This document shows, piece after piece, positions 40,134 through 48,786 of a stretch of DNA of 64,000 bases. This DNA comes from Variovorax guangxiensis (GTDB lineage Bacteria > Pseudomonadota > Gammaproteobacteria > Burkholderiales > Burkholderiaceae_C), in the NCBI RefSeq assembly GCF_003952165.1, contig NZ_RXFT01000001.1, positions 310,001 through 374,000 on the forward strand, read 5' to 3'. Every line of letters starts with the position of its first letter. Positions within the stretch are counted from its first letter, which is position 1. Both the position numbers and the translations under genes were made by a program. Below the pieces are notes generated by a model. The model saw only the letters and a program-made list of their open reading frames with translations. It was not told the origin of the DNA and did no database searches.

Positions 40134-41237
40134 ATGGACGAAATTGATTGCGCCGTCATCGGCGGTGGTGTGGTGGGCTTGGCAGTGGCACGCGCCTTGG
40201 CGCTCGCGGGCCGGGAGGTGCTGGTGCTCGAATCCGAAGGGGCCATTGGCACAGGAACGAGTTCGCGCAACAGCGAGGTCATTCATGCCGGCATCTACTA
40301 CCCGCAGGGCTCGCTCAAGGCGAACCTGTGCGTCGAGGGCAAGCAGTTGCTTTACGCCTACGCTGCCGAGCGCGGTGTGCCACACCAGCGCTGCGGCAAG
40401 CTGATCGTCGCCACCTCGCCCGAGCAGGCCGATCAGCTCGAAGCCATCCAGCAGAAGGCGGCTGCGAACGGCGTCGATGACCTTGTCCTGCTCACGGCAC
40501 GGCAGGCCATTGCGATGGAGCCGCAGTTGCACTGCGTGGCTGCGCTGCATTCGCCCAGCACCGGCATCGTCGACAGTCATGCCCTCATGCTGAGCTTGCT
40601 GGGCGATCTGGAGAACGCCGGCGGGATGCTGGCGCTGAAGTCGCCGATCACGCGCGCGGAGTGCGGTGATGGCGCCATCGTGCTGGCGGCCGAAGACGGC
40701 ACCGTGCTGCGCTGCCGCAGCGTGGTCAATGCGGCGGGCCTCGGGGCGCCGGCATTGGCCCGGCGCTTCGAGGGCCTGCCGCCGTCGTCGGTGCCGAAGG
40801 AGTACTTCGCCAAGGGCAACTACTTCACCCTGTCGGGGCGTGCGCCGTTCGGCCGGCTCGTCTACCCCGTGCCCGAGCCGGGCGGGCTGGGCGTGCATCT
40901 CACGATCGACCTGGGCGGCCAGGCCAAGTTCGGGCCGGACGTGCAATGGGTTTCATCTCCCGGCGAACTGGTTGTGGATCCCTCGCGCGGCGAGGGTTTC
41001 TACTCCGAAGTCCGCAAGTACTGGCCCGCGCTGCCGGATGGCGCGCTGATTCCGGGCTATGCGGGCATGCGGCCCAAGATTTCGGGGCCCGGCGAGCCGG
41101 CCGCCGACTTCATGATCGACGGGCCCGCATCGCACGGCGTGCCGGGGCTGGTGAACCTGTTCGGCATCGAGTCGCCCGGCCTCACGAGCAGTCTGGCCAT
41201 CGGGCTGTACGTCGCCCGGCTGCTGGCCGAAGCATGA
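40134..41237 (+). CDS. FAD-dependent oxidoreductase, L-2-hydroxyglutarate oxidase-like (DAO family)
   Basis: This 367-residue protein has the N-terminal dinucleotide-binding motif [18 protein letters not shown] with Glu ending the second strand (VLVLES). The family's [14 protein letters not shown] block is typical of L-2-hydroxyglutarate dehydrogenase (LhgO). The C-terminal part has [18 protein letters not shown], which closes the FAD site. It probably oxidises a 2-hydroxy acid to a 2-keto acid, but glycine-oxidase-like activity is possible. It follows the 40-residue gene. Confidence 0.85.
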   Translation: MDEIDCAVIGGGVVGLAVARALALAGREVLVLESEGAIGTGTSSRNSEVIHAGIYYPQGSLKANLCVEGKQLLYAYAAERGVPHQRCGKLIVATSPEQADQLEAIQQKAAANGVDDLVLLTARQAIAMEPQLHCVAALHSPSTGIVDSHALMLSLLGDLENAGGMLALKSPITRAECGDGAIVLAAEDGTVLRCRSVVNAAGLGAPALARRFEGLPPSSVPKEYFAKGNYFTLSGRAPFGRLVYPVPEPGGLGVHLTIDLGGQAKFGPDVQWVSSPGELVVDPSRGEGFYSEVRKYWPALPDGALIPGYAGMRPKISGPGEPAADFMIDGPASHGVPGLVNLFGIESPGLTSSLAIGLYVARLLAEA

Positions 41238-41396
41238 CTGCGGAGGGGAGCAGGCGTCAGCCGATACCCATCGTGCGACAAAGTCTGCACATCTGTAGCG
41301 CCTGAGGGCCTTTCGAGCCTGTAACATGACAGCACGCCACTTGCTGGCGCGAAGCCGCCGGCGCGGTGCCGGTGTCATCACGGAGGAAAGTTTCCA

Positions 41397-41693
41397 ATGA
41401 GTGCATCCCAAAATCTTGAAGCGGCAGCCGAAGACATTGCAAGCGACGTGCGCGGCGTGCTGGCGAGCAAGGACCTGGATTCGGTTCCCCACATCAAGGC
41501 GCTGCGCCAGCGCATCGACACCAAGCTGGCCATCGCACGCGAACTCGCGGCGGAGAAGAGCAAGCTCGCCGCCAAGAAGGCCCGCGAAGCGGCCAGCTCC
41601 GCCAACGCCTACGCCCACGACGAACCATGGCAGATCGCCGGTGCCGCATTGGCCGTCGGCGTGCTGGTGGGCCTGCTGCTTGGCCGCCGCTGA
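41397..41693 (+). CDS. YqjD/ElaB-type (DUF883) membrane-anchored protein
   Basis: This 98-residue protein has a charged helical N-terminal part (about 1-70, rich in Lys/Ala: AAEKSKLAAKKAREAA) and a single C-terminal hydrophobic helix (QIAGAALAVGVLVGLLLGRR). This is the DUF883 arrangement found in stress-related, ribosome-associated membrane proteins such as E. coli YqjD. GGAGGAAAG precedes the ATG. The downstream YqjE/YqjK-like gene preserves the E. coli yqjD-yqjE-yqjK order. Confidence 0.85.
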   Translation: MSASQNLEAAAEDIASDVRGVLASKDLDSVPHIKALRQRIDTKLAIARELAAEKSKLAAKKAREAASSANAYAHDEPWQIAGAALAVGVLVGLLLGRR

Positions 41694-41753
41694 CCAGGTA
41701 GTGCACGGCAGCAGCGGCGTTTCCGTTCACCCGGGCATGACTGGGGCCAGCCG

Positions 41754-42467
41754 ATGAGGCTGCTCTCCCTGTTCGGACTGAACGCCCGCATCCGCCGGCT
41801 GCGCATCGCCGCGGCCGAGGGCGCCTTGGCGGCCGAGGACCGGGTGCAACTGCTGCGCATGGCCTGGGAAGACGAGAAGCAGCGGCTAAAGCTGATGCTC
41901 GTCCTCGGCCTGGCCGTGCTGGGGCTTACCACGGTCACGGTGGCTCTGCTGTCCGTGGCGGTGGTGGTGAACTTCTGGGACACGCCTCACCGCGTCACCG
42001 CCGCGTGGTCGGTGGCTGGCGTATGGATCGCGCTCTGGCTGGCGGCCGTCATCGGGCTGCTGCTGACCCTGCGCAATGCGGCCAACAGTTTCGTGCCTGC
42101 TCGCCGGGAGTTCGAGCGTGACTGGGCCTGGGCCCAGGAGCGTTTCGGCCTCGGCAAGGACCCAGGGGAGGACGAGGAAGCACCGCGCCGCGTCCGCCGT
42201 CCGGCCACGCGCGAAGAACTGCTTGCTCGCATGGAGATCCAGCGCCAGCGCATCGCGACGATGCAGGGCGGGCGCGAGACTCAGCCCGCGCCCGAGGCGG
42301 ATGCCCCTCCGCCCAACGAGTCGGCCGCCGCTGCCGCGCTGCGCATCGCGCGTGCGCACCCGGTGGCCACCGGCGTCGTCGCGGCGGCTGCCGTGGTGGT
42401 GATCCGGCCGAAGCGGCTGCTGCGCTGGGCTGCGGTCATTGCGCCAGTGCTCTGGCGCATGCGCTGA
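41754..42467 (+). CDS. YqjE-like (phage holin family) protein fused to a YqjK-like C-terminal part
   Basis: This 237-residue membrane protein has two adjacent transmembrane helices (LMLVLGLAVLGLTTVTVALL and a second at WIALWLAAVIGLLL) of the YqjE/holin-3_6 family. A second half follows with REELLARMEIQRQRIATM and a C-terminal ending IRPKRLLRWAAVIAPVLW. The latter resembles E. coli YqjK (KAQLLSQIQQQRLDL and an RHP..LVRWA segment), suggesting a YqjE-YqjK fusion. It is encoded 60 bases after the YqjD-like gene. Function in the envelope under stress is inferred from the E. coli locus. Confidence 0.75.
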   Translation: MRLLSLFGLNARIRRLRIAAAEGALAAEDRVQLLRMAWEDEKQRLKLMLVLGLAVLGLTTVTVALLSVAVVVNFWDTPHRVTAAWSVAGVWIALWLAAVIGLLLTLRNAANSFVPARREFERDWAWAQERFGLGKDPGEDEEAPRRVRRPATREELLARMEIQRQRIATMQGGRETQPAPEADAPPPNESAAAAALRIARAHPVATGVVAAAAVVVIRPKRLLRWAAVIAPVLWRMR

Positions 42468-42488
42468 GAGACTGAAGAGAAAAGGCGC

Positions 42489-43574
42489 TCAGGCCTTGCT
42501 GCCGCGATCGCGCAGCAGCGCCTGGGCCGCTTCGCGGACCAGCGCCGGGCCGCGATAGATCAGGCCGGTGTAGATCTGCACCACGTCCGCGCCTGCGGCG
42601 ATCTTCGCCTTGGCATCGGCGCCGCTGAGGATGCCCCCCACGCCGATGATCGGAAAGTCCTTGCCCAGCGCCGCACGCAGCTGCGCGACTACGCGGTTGC
42701 TCGCCTCGCGCACCGGCGCGCCCGACAGGCCTCCCGCTTCCTCCGCGTGCGGCAATCCCTTTACCGCATCGCGCGCCAGCGTGGTGTTGGTGGCGATCAC
42801 GCCGTCCATGCCGTGGCGCTTGAGCGTGGCTGCGATCACCGAGACCTGTGCTTCGTCGAGGTCGGGCGCGATCTTCACGAAGAGCGGCGAGCGCTTGCCG
42901 CCATGGCGCGTGGTCAGGGTTTCGCGCCGATCGGCCACTGCGCCAAGCAGGGCATCGAGCGCTTCGTCGCTCTGCAGCGAGCGCAGGTTGGCGGTGTTGG
43001 GGCTGGAGATGTTGATCGTCACGTAGTCGGCATGCGGGTACACGCCGTCGAGGCAGGCCAGGTAGTCGTCCACCGCGCGCTCGATGGGCGTGGCGGCGTT
43101 CTTGCCGATATTGAGGCCCAGCAGCATCGGCGACTTCGCGCCGCTGCCGTTCTTGCGGAAGCGTGCCTTCTGCACGTTGGCCAGGAAGGCGTCCAGCCCC
43201 TCGTTGTTGAAGCCCAGCCGGTTGATCAGCGCGTCGCGCTGGGGCAGGCGGAACATGCGCGGCTTCGGGTTGCCCGGCTGGGCCTTCGGCGTCACCGTAC
43301 CGACCTCGACGAAGCCGAAGCCCATGGCGGAGAAGGCGTCGATGCAGCGGGCGTTCTTGTCCAGCCCTGCTGCCAGGCCCACGCGGTTGGGAAAGGTCAG
43401 GCCGGCGAGCTCGACGGGATCGTCGACGCGCGGTGCCGAATAGGCGCAGGCCAGGGGAGTGTTCTGGGTGCGCGCCAGCCCGTCCAGCGTGATTTCATGG
43501 GCGTGTTCGGGGTCGAAGCCGAACAGGAAGGGGCGGGCCAGGCCGTAGAGCGAGGAGGGCATCAGCAGGGGCAT
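42489..43574 (-). CDS. pyrD: Quinone-dependent dihydroorotate dehydrogenase
   Basis: This class 2 enzyme oxidises dihydroorotate in pyrimidine synthesis, passing electrons to membrane quinone. The 361 residues include an N-terminal amphipathic membrane segment ([20 protein letters not shown]) and the catalytic domain: [72 protein letters not shown] and IGVGGI. The start at 43574 is tentative; an ATG at 43562 would fit the E. coli start better. It is divergent from rpiA with about 40 bases between. Confidence 0.96.
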   Translation of the reverse strand: MPLLMPSSLYGLARPFLFGFDPEHAHEITLDGLARTQNTPLACAYSAPRVDDPVELAGLTFPNRVGLAAGLDKNARCIDAFSAMGFGFVEVGTVTPKAQPGNPKPRMFRLPQRDALINRLGFNNEGLDAFLANVQKARFRKNGSGAKSPMLLGLNIGKNAATPIERAVDDYLACLDGVYPHADYVTINISSPNTANLRSLQSDEALDALLGAVADRRETLTTRHGGKRSPLFVKIAPDLDEAQVSVIAATLKRHGMDGVIATNTTLARDAVKGLPHAEEAGGLSGAPVREASNRVVAQLRAALGKDFPIIGVGGILSGADAKAKIAAGADVVQIYTGLIYRGPALVREAAQALLRDRGSKA

Positions 43575-43614
43575 CGGATAATTCGGGGCTTCAATGAGCC
43601 AAGGATTGTCCGTG

Positions 43615-44328
43615 ATGACCACACCCGCCTCCCCAACCCCCTCCAAACCGCTTTCCCAGGACGAACTCAAGGCCCAGGTCGGCCGTGCCGCTCTGGCCTA
43701 CGTGGTCAAGGGCGAAATCGTCGGTGTCGGTACCGGATCGACGGTGAACAAGTTCATCGACGCGCTGGCCACGATCAAGGACGAGATCAAGGGCGCCGTC
43801 TCCAGCTCGGTCGCCTCGACCGAACGCCTGCGCGCGCTGGGCATTCCAGTGTTCGACAGCAACGAGGTGGAGGAACTGTCGGTCTACATCGACGGCGCCG
43901 ACGAGATCGATCACCGCGGTTTCATGGTCAAGGGCGGCGGCGCCGCGCTCACGCGCGAGAAGATCGTCGCGGCGCAATCGCGCAAGTTCGTCTGCATTGC
44001 AGATGAGTCGAAGCTGGTGCAGGTGCTGGGCGCGTTCCCGCTGCCGGTGGAGGTGATCCCGATGGCCGCGCGACGCGTGATGCGCCAGTTCGCGGCCATG
44101 GGCGGTATCGCCCAGGTGCGCGAGAAGGACGGCCTGCCGCTGGTGACCGACAACGGCCAGCACATCGTCGACGTGACGGGGCTGCGCATCACCGATCCGC
44201 TGGCGTTCGAGTCGACCGTGAGCCAATGGCCGGGCGTGGTGACGGTCGGCGTCTTCGCGCACCAGAAGGCCGACGTGTGCCTGCTGGGCACTGCGGCCGG
44301 CGTGAAGACGATGGAGTTCGCGGCCTGA
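43615..44328 (+). CDS. rpiA: Ribose-5-phosphate isomerase A
   Basis: This 237-residue enzyme interconverts ribose 5-phosphate and ribulose 5-phosphate. It aligns with E. coli RpiA throughout: [41 protein letters not shown] with the catalytic Asp, [15 protein letters not shown] with the catalytic Glu, [16 protein letters not shown], and GVVTVGVFA. The ATG at 43615 is chosen; an ATG at 43594 is possible and would add seven residues. No nearby gene shares its pathway. Confidence 0.97.
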   Translation: MTTPASPTPSKPLSQDELKAQVGRAALAYVVKGEIVGVGTGSTVNKFIDALATIKDEIKGAVSSSVASTERLRALGIPVFDSNEVEELSVYIDGADEIDHRGFMVKGGGAALTREKIVAAQSRKFVCIADESKLVQVLGAFPLPVEVIPMAARRVMRQFAAMGGIAQVREKDGLPLVTDNGQHIVDVTGLRITDPLAFESTVSQWPGVVTVGVFAHQKADVCLLGTAAGVKTMEFAA

Positions 44329-44352
44329 GGTTGAAGCCCAGGCCGTGGGTGC

Positions 44353-45012
44353 CTAGAACTTGATGCCGGCCGGGTTGCTCGGCGTCGGCTCGCTCGAGGC
44401 CGGAGGCGGTGGTGCGGGTTGCGTGGCCGGGGCGGGCGCTTCGGCCCCCCGGGGCGCCGGCGTCGCTTGCTGGGCCACCAGCGGCCGGACCGGGCCATTG
44501 CGATAGCCCGCGGGCAGGCTGTTGCTCTTGGGATAGCCGGCCGCGTCGAGGTACTGCGACCATTCCACGTCCGAGAAGCCCTTGAGCTGCTGCGAACCGA
44601 TCGTCAGCAGCGGCAACGCATTCTGGTTGCTCAGGCGCTGCAGGGCTTCGATGTCCGCGTTGCTCTTGACGGTGTGCTCCTCGAAAGGAATGCCGCGCGT
44701 CGTGAGCAGGGTGCGCGCCGCGCCGCACGGGCCGCATTCGTCCCCGCTGTAGAGGGTGACGGGATAGCGCTGCGCCACCTGGCGCAGTTCATAGGGCAGG
44801 CCGGCGGTGTTGGCGCCGGAAGGGGCCGTCGCGCCTTGCTGGCCGGCCGACGCCGGCTCGGTGCTCGCGCTCGGGGCGCGGTCGGAGAAGGTGACCTTGC
44901 CGTTCTTGTCCACCTGGCGGTAGATGGGTTGCGCCATCGCGCCCGCGGCGACGAGCACGAGGGCAAGGCCGGTCAGGCGATGCAATGGTGAGATTTTGTA
45001 AATCGTATGCAT
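44353..45012 (-). CDS. Periplasmic glutaredoxin-like protein with DUF4124 segment
   Basis: This 219-residue protein has a signal peptide (about 1-28: LTGLALVLVAAGAMAQP), then the DUF4124 motif IYRQVDKNGKVTFSDRAP, a low-complexity linker, and a thioredoxin/glutaredoxin fold with Cys93-Gly-Pro-Cys96. A cis-Pro follows in QNALPLLTIG. The C-terminus is a Pro/Ala-rich tail. It should act as a disulfide oxidoreductase in the periplasm. It is convergent with rpiA. CGPC is the thioredoxin rather than glutaredoxin sequence, so redox potential may be low. Confidence 0.85.
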   Translation of the reverse strand: MHTIYKISPLHRLTGLALVLVAAGAMAQPIYRQVDKNGKVTFSDRAPSASTEPASAGQQGATAPSGANTAGLPYELRQVAQRYPVTLYSGDECGPCGAARTLLTTRGIPFEEHTVKSNADIEALQRLSNQNALPLLTIGSQQLKGFSDVEWSQYLDAAGYPKSNSLPAGYRNGPVRPLVAQQATPAPRGAEAPAPATQPAPPPPASSEPTPSNPAGIKF

Positions 45013-45042
45013 CGCCCGAGTATCGCAAGCTTCAGCGCCGCA

Positions 45043-47091
45043 TCAAGCGGGCTGGGCCTGCGCCATGCCCTGGTGTCGCAGCAGCGCATCAAGCTGGGGC
45101 TCGCGGCCGCGGAACGCCTTGAACGAGTCCATCGCGCTGCGGCTGCCGCCAGCCTCCAGGATGGCCTGGCGGTACTTGCGGCCGGTCTCGATGTTCGGCT
45201 CGCCGTCGGCGCCCACGGTTTCCTCGAAGGCCGCGTAGGCGTCGGCGCTCAGCACCTCGGCCCACTTGTAGCTGTAGTAGCCGGCCGCATAGCCGCCCGC
45301 GAAGATGTGGCTGAACGTGTTCGGTGTACGGCTGAAGGGCGGCGACGGCATCACCGCGACTTCGGCACGCACGCGGCCCAGCAGGGCCATCACTTCGCCG
45401 GGCCTGGCGGTGGCGGCGTGGTACTCGGTGTGCAGCAGCATGTCGAACAGCGAGAACTCGATCTGGCGCAGCGTCTGCAGGCCGCTCTGGAAGTTCTTCG
45501 CGGCGGTCATCTTGTCGAAGAGGGCGCGCGGCAGCGGCTCGCCGGTGTCGACGTGGGCCGTCATGTGCTTGAGCACATCCCACTCCCAGCAGAAGTTCTC
45601 CATGAACTGGCTCGGCAGCTCGACCGCATCCCACTCGACGCCGCTGATGCCCGAGACGTCGCGCTCGTTCACCTGCGTGAGCATGTGGTGCAGGCCGTGG
45701 CCGAACTCGTGGAAGAGGGTGGTCACGTCGTCATGCGTGAGCAGCGGCGGCTTGCCATCGACGCCGCTGGCGAAGTTGCACACCAGCTGAGCGACGGGCG
45801 TCTGCAGCACGCCGTTGTCGGGGCGCAGCCAGCGGGCGCGCACGTCGTCCATCCAGGCACCGCCGCGCTTGGCTGCACGGGCGGAGGGGTCGAGGTAGAA
45901 CTGGCCGACCTTCTGGCCGGCGCGCTCGATGCGATAGAACTCCACGCTCGGGTGCCAGGTGGGCGCCGAGTCGCGGCGGATCGACACCTCGAACAGCGTC
46001 TCGACGATCTTGAACAGGCCGGCCATGACCTTCGGCGCCGGGAAATACTGCTTCACCTCCTGCTCGCTGAAGGCATAGCGCGCCTCCTTGAGCTTCTCGC
46101 CGATGTAGCTCCAGTCCCAGGGCTGCGGATCGGTGATGCTCAGCTGCTCGGCCGCGAAGACGCGCAAGTCGGCAAGGTCGCGCTCGCCGTAGGGCTTGGC
46201 CTTGGCAGCGAGGTCGCGCAGGAACTTCACGACCTGCTCGGGCGACTCGGCCATCTTCGGCACGACCGACAGCTCGCCGTAGTTCCTGTAGCCCAGCAGC
46301 CCGGCTTCTTCCTCGCGCAGCGCGAGGATCTCGGTGATGAGGGAAGTGTTGTCGAAGGCCGTATCGCCGAACTCGCTGGCTCGCGTGACGTAGGCGCGAT
46401 AGAGCTTCTCGCGCAGCGCGCTGCTTTTGGCGAACTGCATCACCGGCAGGTAGCAGGGCATCTTCAGCGTGAGCTTGTAGCCTTCCTTGCCATCGGCCTC
46501 GGCGGCCGCGCGCGCGGCGCTCACCACATCCTCGGGCACGCCTTCGAGCTCACCGAGAGCGGCGTAGTAGGCGAAGGCGTCGGTCGCGTCGAGTGCGTTC
46601 TCGCTGAACTTCTGGCTCAGCTCGGCCAGGCGTTCCTGGATGTCGGCGAAGCGCTTCTTGGCCTCGCCCTGCAGCTCGGCCCCGCCCAGCACGAAGTTGC
46701 GCACCGCATTGCTGTGGGCCTGGCGCTGCTCGGCATTGAGCGTCGTGGCGTCGATGGCCTTGTACTTGGCGTACAGGCGCTCGTCGGAGCCCAGGCGGGT
46801 CCAGAAGGCGGTAACGCGCGGCATGGCCTCGTTGTAGGCGGCGCGCAGCTCGGGCGTGTCGGCCACGGCGTTGAGGTGGCCGACGGCACCCCAGGCGCGG
46901 CTGAAGCGCTCCGAAGCCACGTCGAGCACCTTGGAGATCGCGTTCCAGTCAGCGGGAAAGTCGGGCGCGGTGACGGTCTGCAGCGCGGCCTCGGCATCGG
47001 CCAGCAGTGCATCGACGGCAGGAGCGACGTGCTCGGGCTTGACTCGGTCGAACAGCGGGAGATCGGTGAAATCGAGAAGCGGGTTGGTCAT
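45043..47091 (-). CDS. prlC: Oligopeptidase A (M3 zinc metallopeptidase)
   Basis: This 682-residue cytoplasmic peptidase degrades short peptides, including cleaved signal peptides. The zinc motif is HEFGH in TTLFHEFGHGLHHML with the downstream Glu in ELPSQFMENFCWE. The N-terminal helical part begins PLLDFTDLPLFDRVKPEHV, the PrlC pattern, and the end has FAGGYAAGYYSYKWAEVLSAD. The start at 47091 is chosen to fit that conserved N-terminus. It follows folD, with one copy of the dispersed repeat in the 131-base gap. Confidence 0.95.
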   Translation of the reverse strand: MTNPLLDFTDLPLFDRVKPEHVAPAVDALLADAEAALQTVTAPDFPADWNAISKVLDVASERFSRAWGAVGHLNAVADTPELRAAYNEAMPRVTAFWTRLGSDERLYAKYKAIDATTLNAEQRQAHSNAVRNFVLGGAELQGEAKKRFADIQERLAELSQKFSENALDATDAFAYYAALGELEGVPEDVVSAARAAAEADGKEGYKLTLKMPCYLPVMQFAKSSALREKLYRAYVTRASEFGDTAFDNTSLITEILALREEEAGLLGYRNYGELSVVPKMAESPEQVVKFLRDLAAKAKPYGERDLADLRVFAAEQLSITDPQPWDWSYIGEKLKEARYAFSEQEVKQYFPAPKVMAGLFKIVETLFEVSIRRDSAPTWHPSVEFYRIERAGQKVGQFYLDPSARAAKRGGAWMDDVRARWLRPDNGVLQTPVAQLVCNFASGVDGKPPLLTHDDVTTLFHEFGHGLHHMLTQVNERDVSGISGVEWDAVELPSQFMENFCWEWDVLKHMTAHVDTGEPLPRALFDKMTAAKNFQSGLQTLRQIEFSLFDMLLHTEYHAATARPGEVMALLGRVRAEVAVMPSPPFSRTPNTFSHIFAGGYAAGYYSYKWAEVLSADAYAAFEETVGADGEPNIETGRKYRQAILEAGGSRSAMDSFKAFRGREPQLDALLRHQGMAQAQPA

Positions 47092-47133
47092 ATGGGGGAT
47101 CCTGTTCGAACGTGGCGAGACCATTTTTCGGGG

Positions 47134-47218
47134 GCCACCGCGGAACCGGCTCTGCCGGGCCGCCGGTGGCGCCCCTCGAGGGGGAGGCGGCTACACGAAG
47201 TGAGCAAGCAACGGGGTG
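47134..47218. repeat. Dispersed intergenic repeat, fourth copy
   Basis: CACCGCGGAACCGGCTCTGC, GCCGGTGGCGCCCC, a G-run, and GCTACACGAAGTGAGCAAGC follow the same order as the copies at 14282-14460 and 25630-25718. This copy is more diverged in its last third and lies between two genes of the same direction (folD and prlC). Confidence 0.75.
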
Positions 47219-47222
47219 GTTC

Positions 47223-48074
47223 TCATGTTGCGGCGCGCTCGGCCGCTTCAAGGGTGTTGACCAGCAGCATGGCGCGCGTCATCGGGCCGACGCCGCCGGG
47301 CACGGGCGTGATCCAGCCGGCCACTTCCTTCACGCCGTCGAAGTCGACATCGCCGGCGAGCTTGCCGTCGGGCCGGCGGTTCATGCCCACGTCGATGACG
47401 ACCGCGCCAGGCTTCACCATGTCGGCGGTCAGCAGGTCGAGCTTGCCCACCGCGGCCACGATCACGTCGGCCTGGCGCGTGATGGCGCCCAGGTCCTTGG
47501 TGGCGCTGTGGCAGATGGTCACGGTGGCGCTCTTGGCGAGCAGCATCATGGCCATCGGCTTGCCGACGATGTTGCTGCGGCCGATGACCACCGCATGCTT
47601 GCCGCGCAGGTCGTAGCCGATCGATTCGAGCATCTTCATGCAGCCGTGCGGCGTGCAGGGCCAGAAACCGGGAGCGCCGGTCATCAGCGCGCCGGCGCTG
47701 GCGACGTGGAAGCCGTCGACGTCCTTGGCGGGCGAGATGGTCTCGATGACTTTCTGGCTGTCCATGTGCCTGGGCAGCGGCAGCTGCACCAGGATGCCGT
47801 GCACCTTCGGGTCGTCGTTGAGGGTGCGGATGCGGGCCAGCAAGTCGGCCTCGCTCATGTCGGCGGGGTAGGTCTCCAGCGTGGCGTCGAGGCCGGTCTG
47901 CGCGCTGTCGTTGACCTTGTGCTTGGTATAGACCTGGCTGGCCGGGTCCTCGCCCACGAGGATGATGGAAAGGGCGGGGTTCACGCCGCGGGCCTTGAGC
48001 GCCGCGGTGCGGCCGGACACCTCGGCGCGGATGGTTTTGGCGAGGGCGTTGCCGTCGATCAGTTGGGCGGTCAT
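47223..48074 (-). CDS. folD: Bifunctional methylenetetrahydrofolate dehydrogenase/cyclohydrolase
   Basis: This 283-residue enzyme interconverts methylene- and formyl-tetrahydrofolate with NADP. Key blocks are the catalytic Lys in [65 protein letters not shown] for NADP, and [16 protein letters not shown]. Length is standard. It runs in the same direction as prlC downstream. Confidence 0.97.
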   Translation of the reverse strand: MTAQLIDGNALAKTIRAEVSGRTAALKARGVNPALSIILVGEDPASQVYTKHKVNDSAQTGLDATLETYPADMSEADLLARIRTLNDDPKVHGILVQLPLPRHMDSQKVIETISPAKDVDGFHVASAGALMTGAPGFWPCTPHGCMKMLESIGYDLRGKHAVVIGRSNIVGKPMAMMLLAKSATVTICHSATKDLGAITRQADVIVAAVGKLDLLTADMVKPGAVVIDVGMNRRPDGKLAGDVDFDGVKEVAGWITPVPGGVGPMTRAMLLVNTLEAAERAAT

Positions 48075-48093
48075 CGGTTTCGATTTTCCAAGT

Positions 48094-48117
48094 AAAAACG
48101 CCCGCTTTCGCAGGCGT
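48094..48117 (-). terminator. Intrinsic terminator after the fixJ-like gene
   Basis: On the minus strand ACGCCTGC, a GAAA loop and GCGGGCGT form an 8-bp stem with one wobble pair, followed by four T. It lies about 37 bases beyond the stop of the response regulator gene and 20 bases before folD, so it would end the two-component operon. Confidence 0.75.
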
Positions 48118-48153
48118 GGGGTTCATTCGTCGCTATCGGGCGGATAGCTGTTT

Positions 48154-48786
48154 CTAGGCCTTGGCTGCTGGCGCCGCCTGCCCCAGCGCGATCTTGAGCA
48201 GATCGGCCACGGTGTTGGCGTTGAGCTTTTCCATGATGTTGGCGCGATGCGCCTCGACCGTCTTGATGCTGATGCCCAGGTCGTCGGCGATCTGCTTGTT
48301 CAGGCGGCCGGCGACGATGCGTTCGAGCACCTGCGCCTCGCGGCCCGTGAGCTTGGACAGCAGCGCGTCGCGGCTGGCCGACTGCTGGTGCTGCGTGAAG
48401 GCGCCGCGCGCATGTTCGAGCATGCGCTCGACCAGCGTGACGAGTTCCTCGTCGTTGAAGGGCTTCTGGATGAAATCCATCGCGCCCTTCTTCATGCTGT
48501 CGACGGCCATCGGCACGTCGCCGTGGCCGGTGATGACCACGATCGGCAGCGGGGAGCGTCGCTCGATGAGCCGGTCCTGCAGTTCAAGGCCGGTCATGCC
48601 CGCCATGCGGATGTCGACGATCAGACAGGCGACTTCGCGCGGGTCGTATCGGGAGAGAAAGGATTCGGCGGAATCGAAACAGCGGACTCTGTAGTCCTTG
48701 CCTTCGAGCAGCCATTGCAGCGAATCGCGTACGGCTTCGTCGTCGTCGACGACATAGACCGTGCCCTTCTTCGGAATCAAACTCAT
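48154..48786 (-). CDS. FixJ/NarL-type response regulator
   Basis: This 210-residue regulator has an N-terminal receiver with the acidic pocket Asp14-Asp16 (VVDDDEAV), the phospho-acceptor Asp58 (LIVDIRMAG), the Thr of VVITGHGD, and the Lys of FIQKPF. The C-terminal LuxR-type helix-turn-helix (about 140-200) includes LTGREAQVLERIVAGRLNKQIADDL and SIKTVEAHRANIM. This is the FixJ/TtrR pattern. Its ATG overlaps the stop of the kinase gene (ATGA), marking them as a pair. Confidence 0.94.
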   Translation of the reverse strand: MSLIPKKGTVYVVDDDEAVRDSLQWLLEGKDYRVRCFDSAESFLSRYDPREVACLIVDIRMAGMTGLELQDRLIERRSPLPIVVITGHGDVPMAVDSMKKGAMDFIQKPFNDEELVTLVERMLEHARGAFTQHQQSASRDALLSKLTGREAQVLERIVAGRLNKQIADDLGISIKTVEAHRANIMEKLNANTVADLLKIALGQAAPAAKA

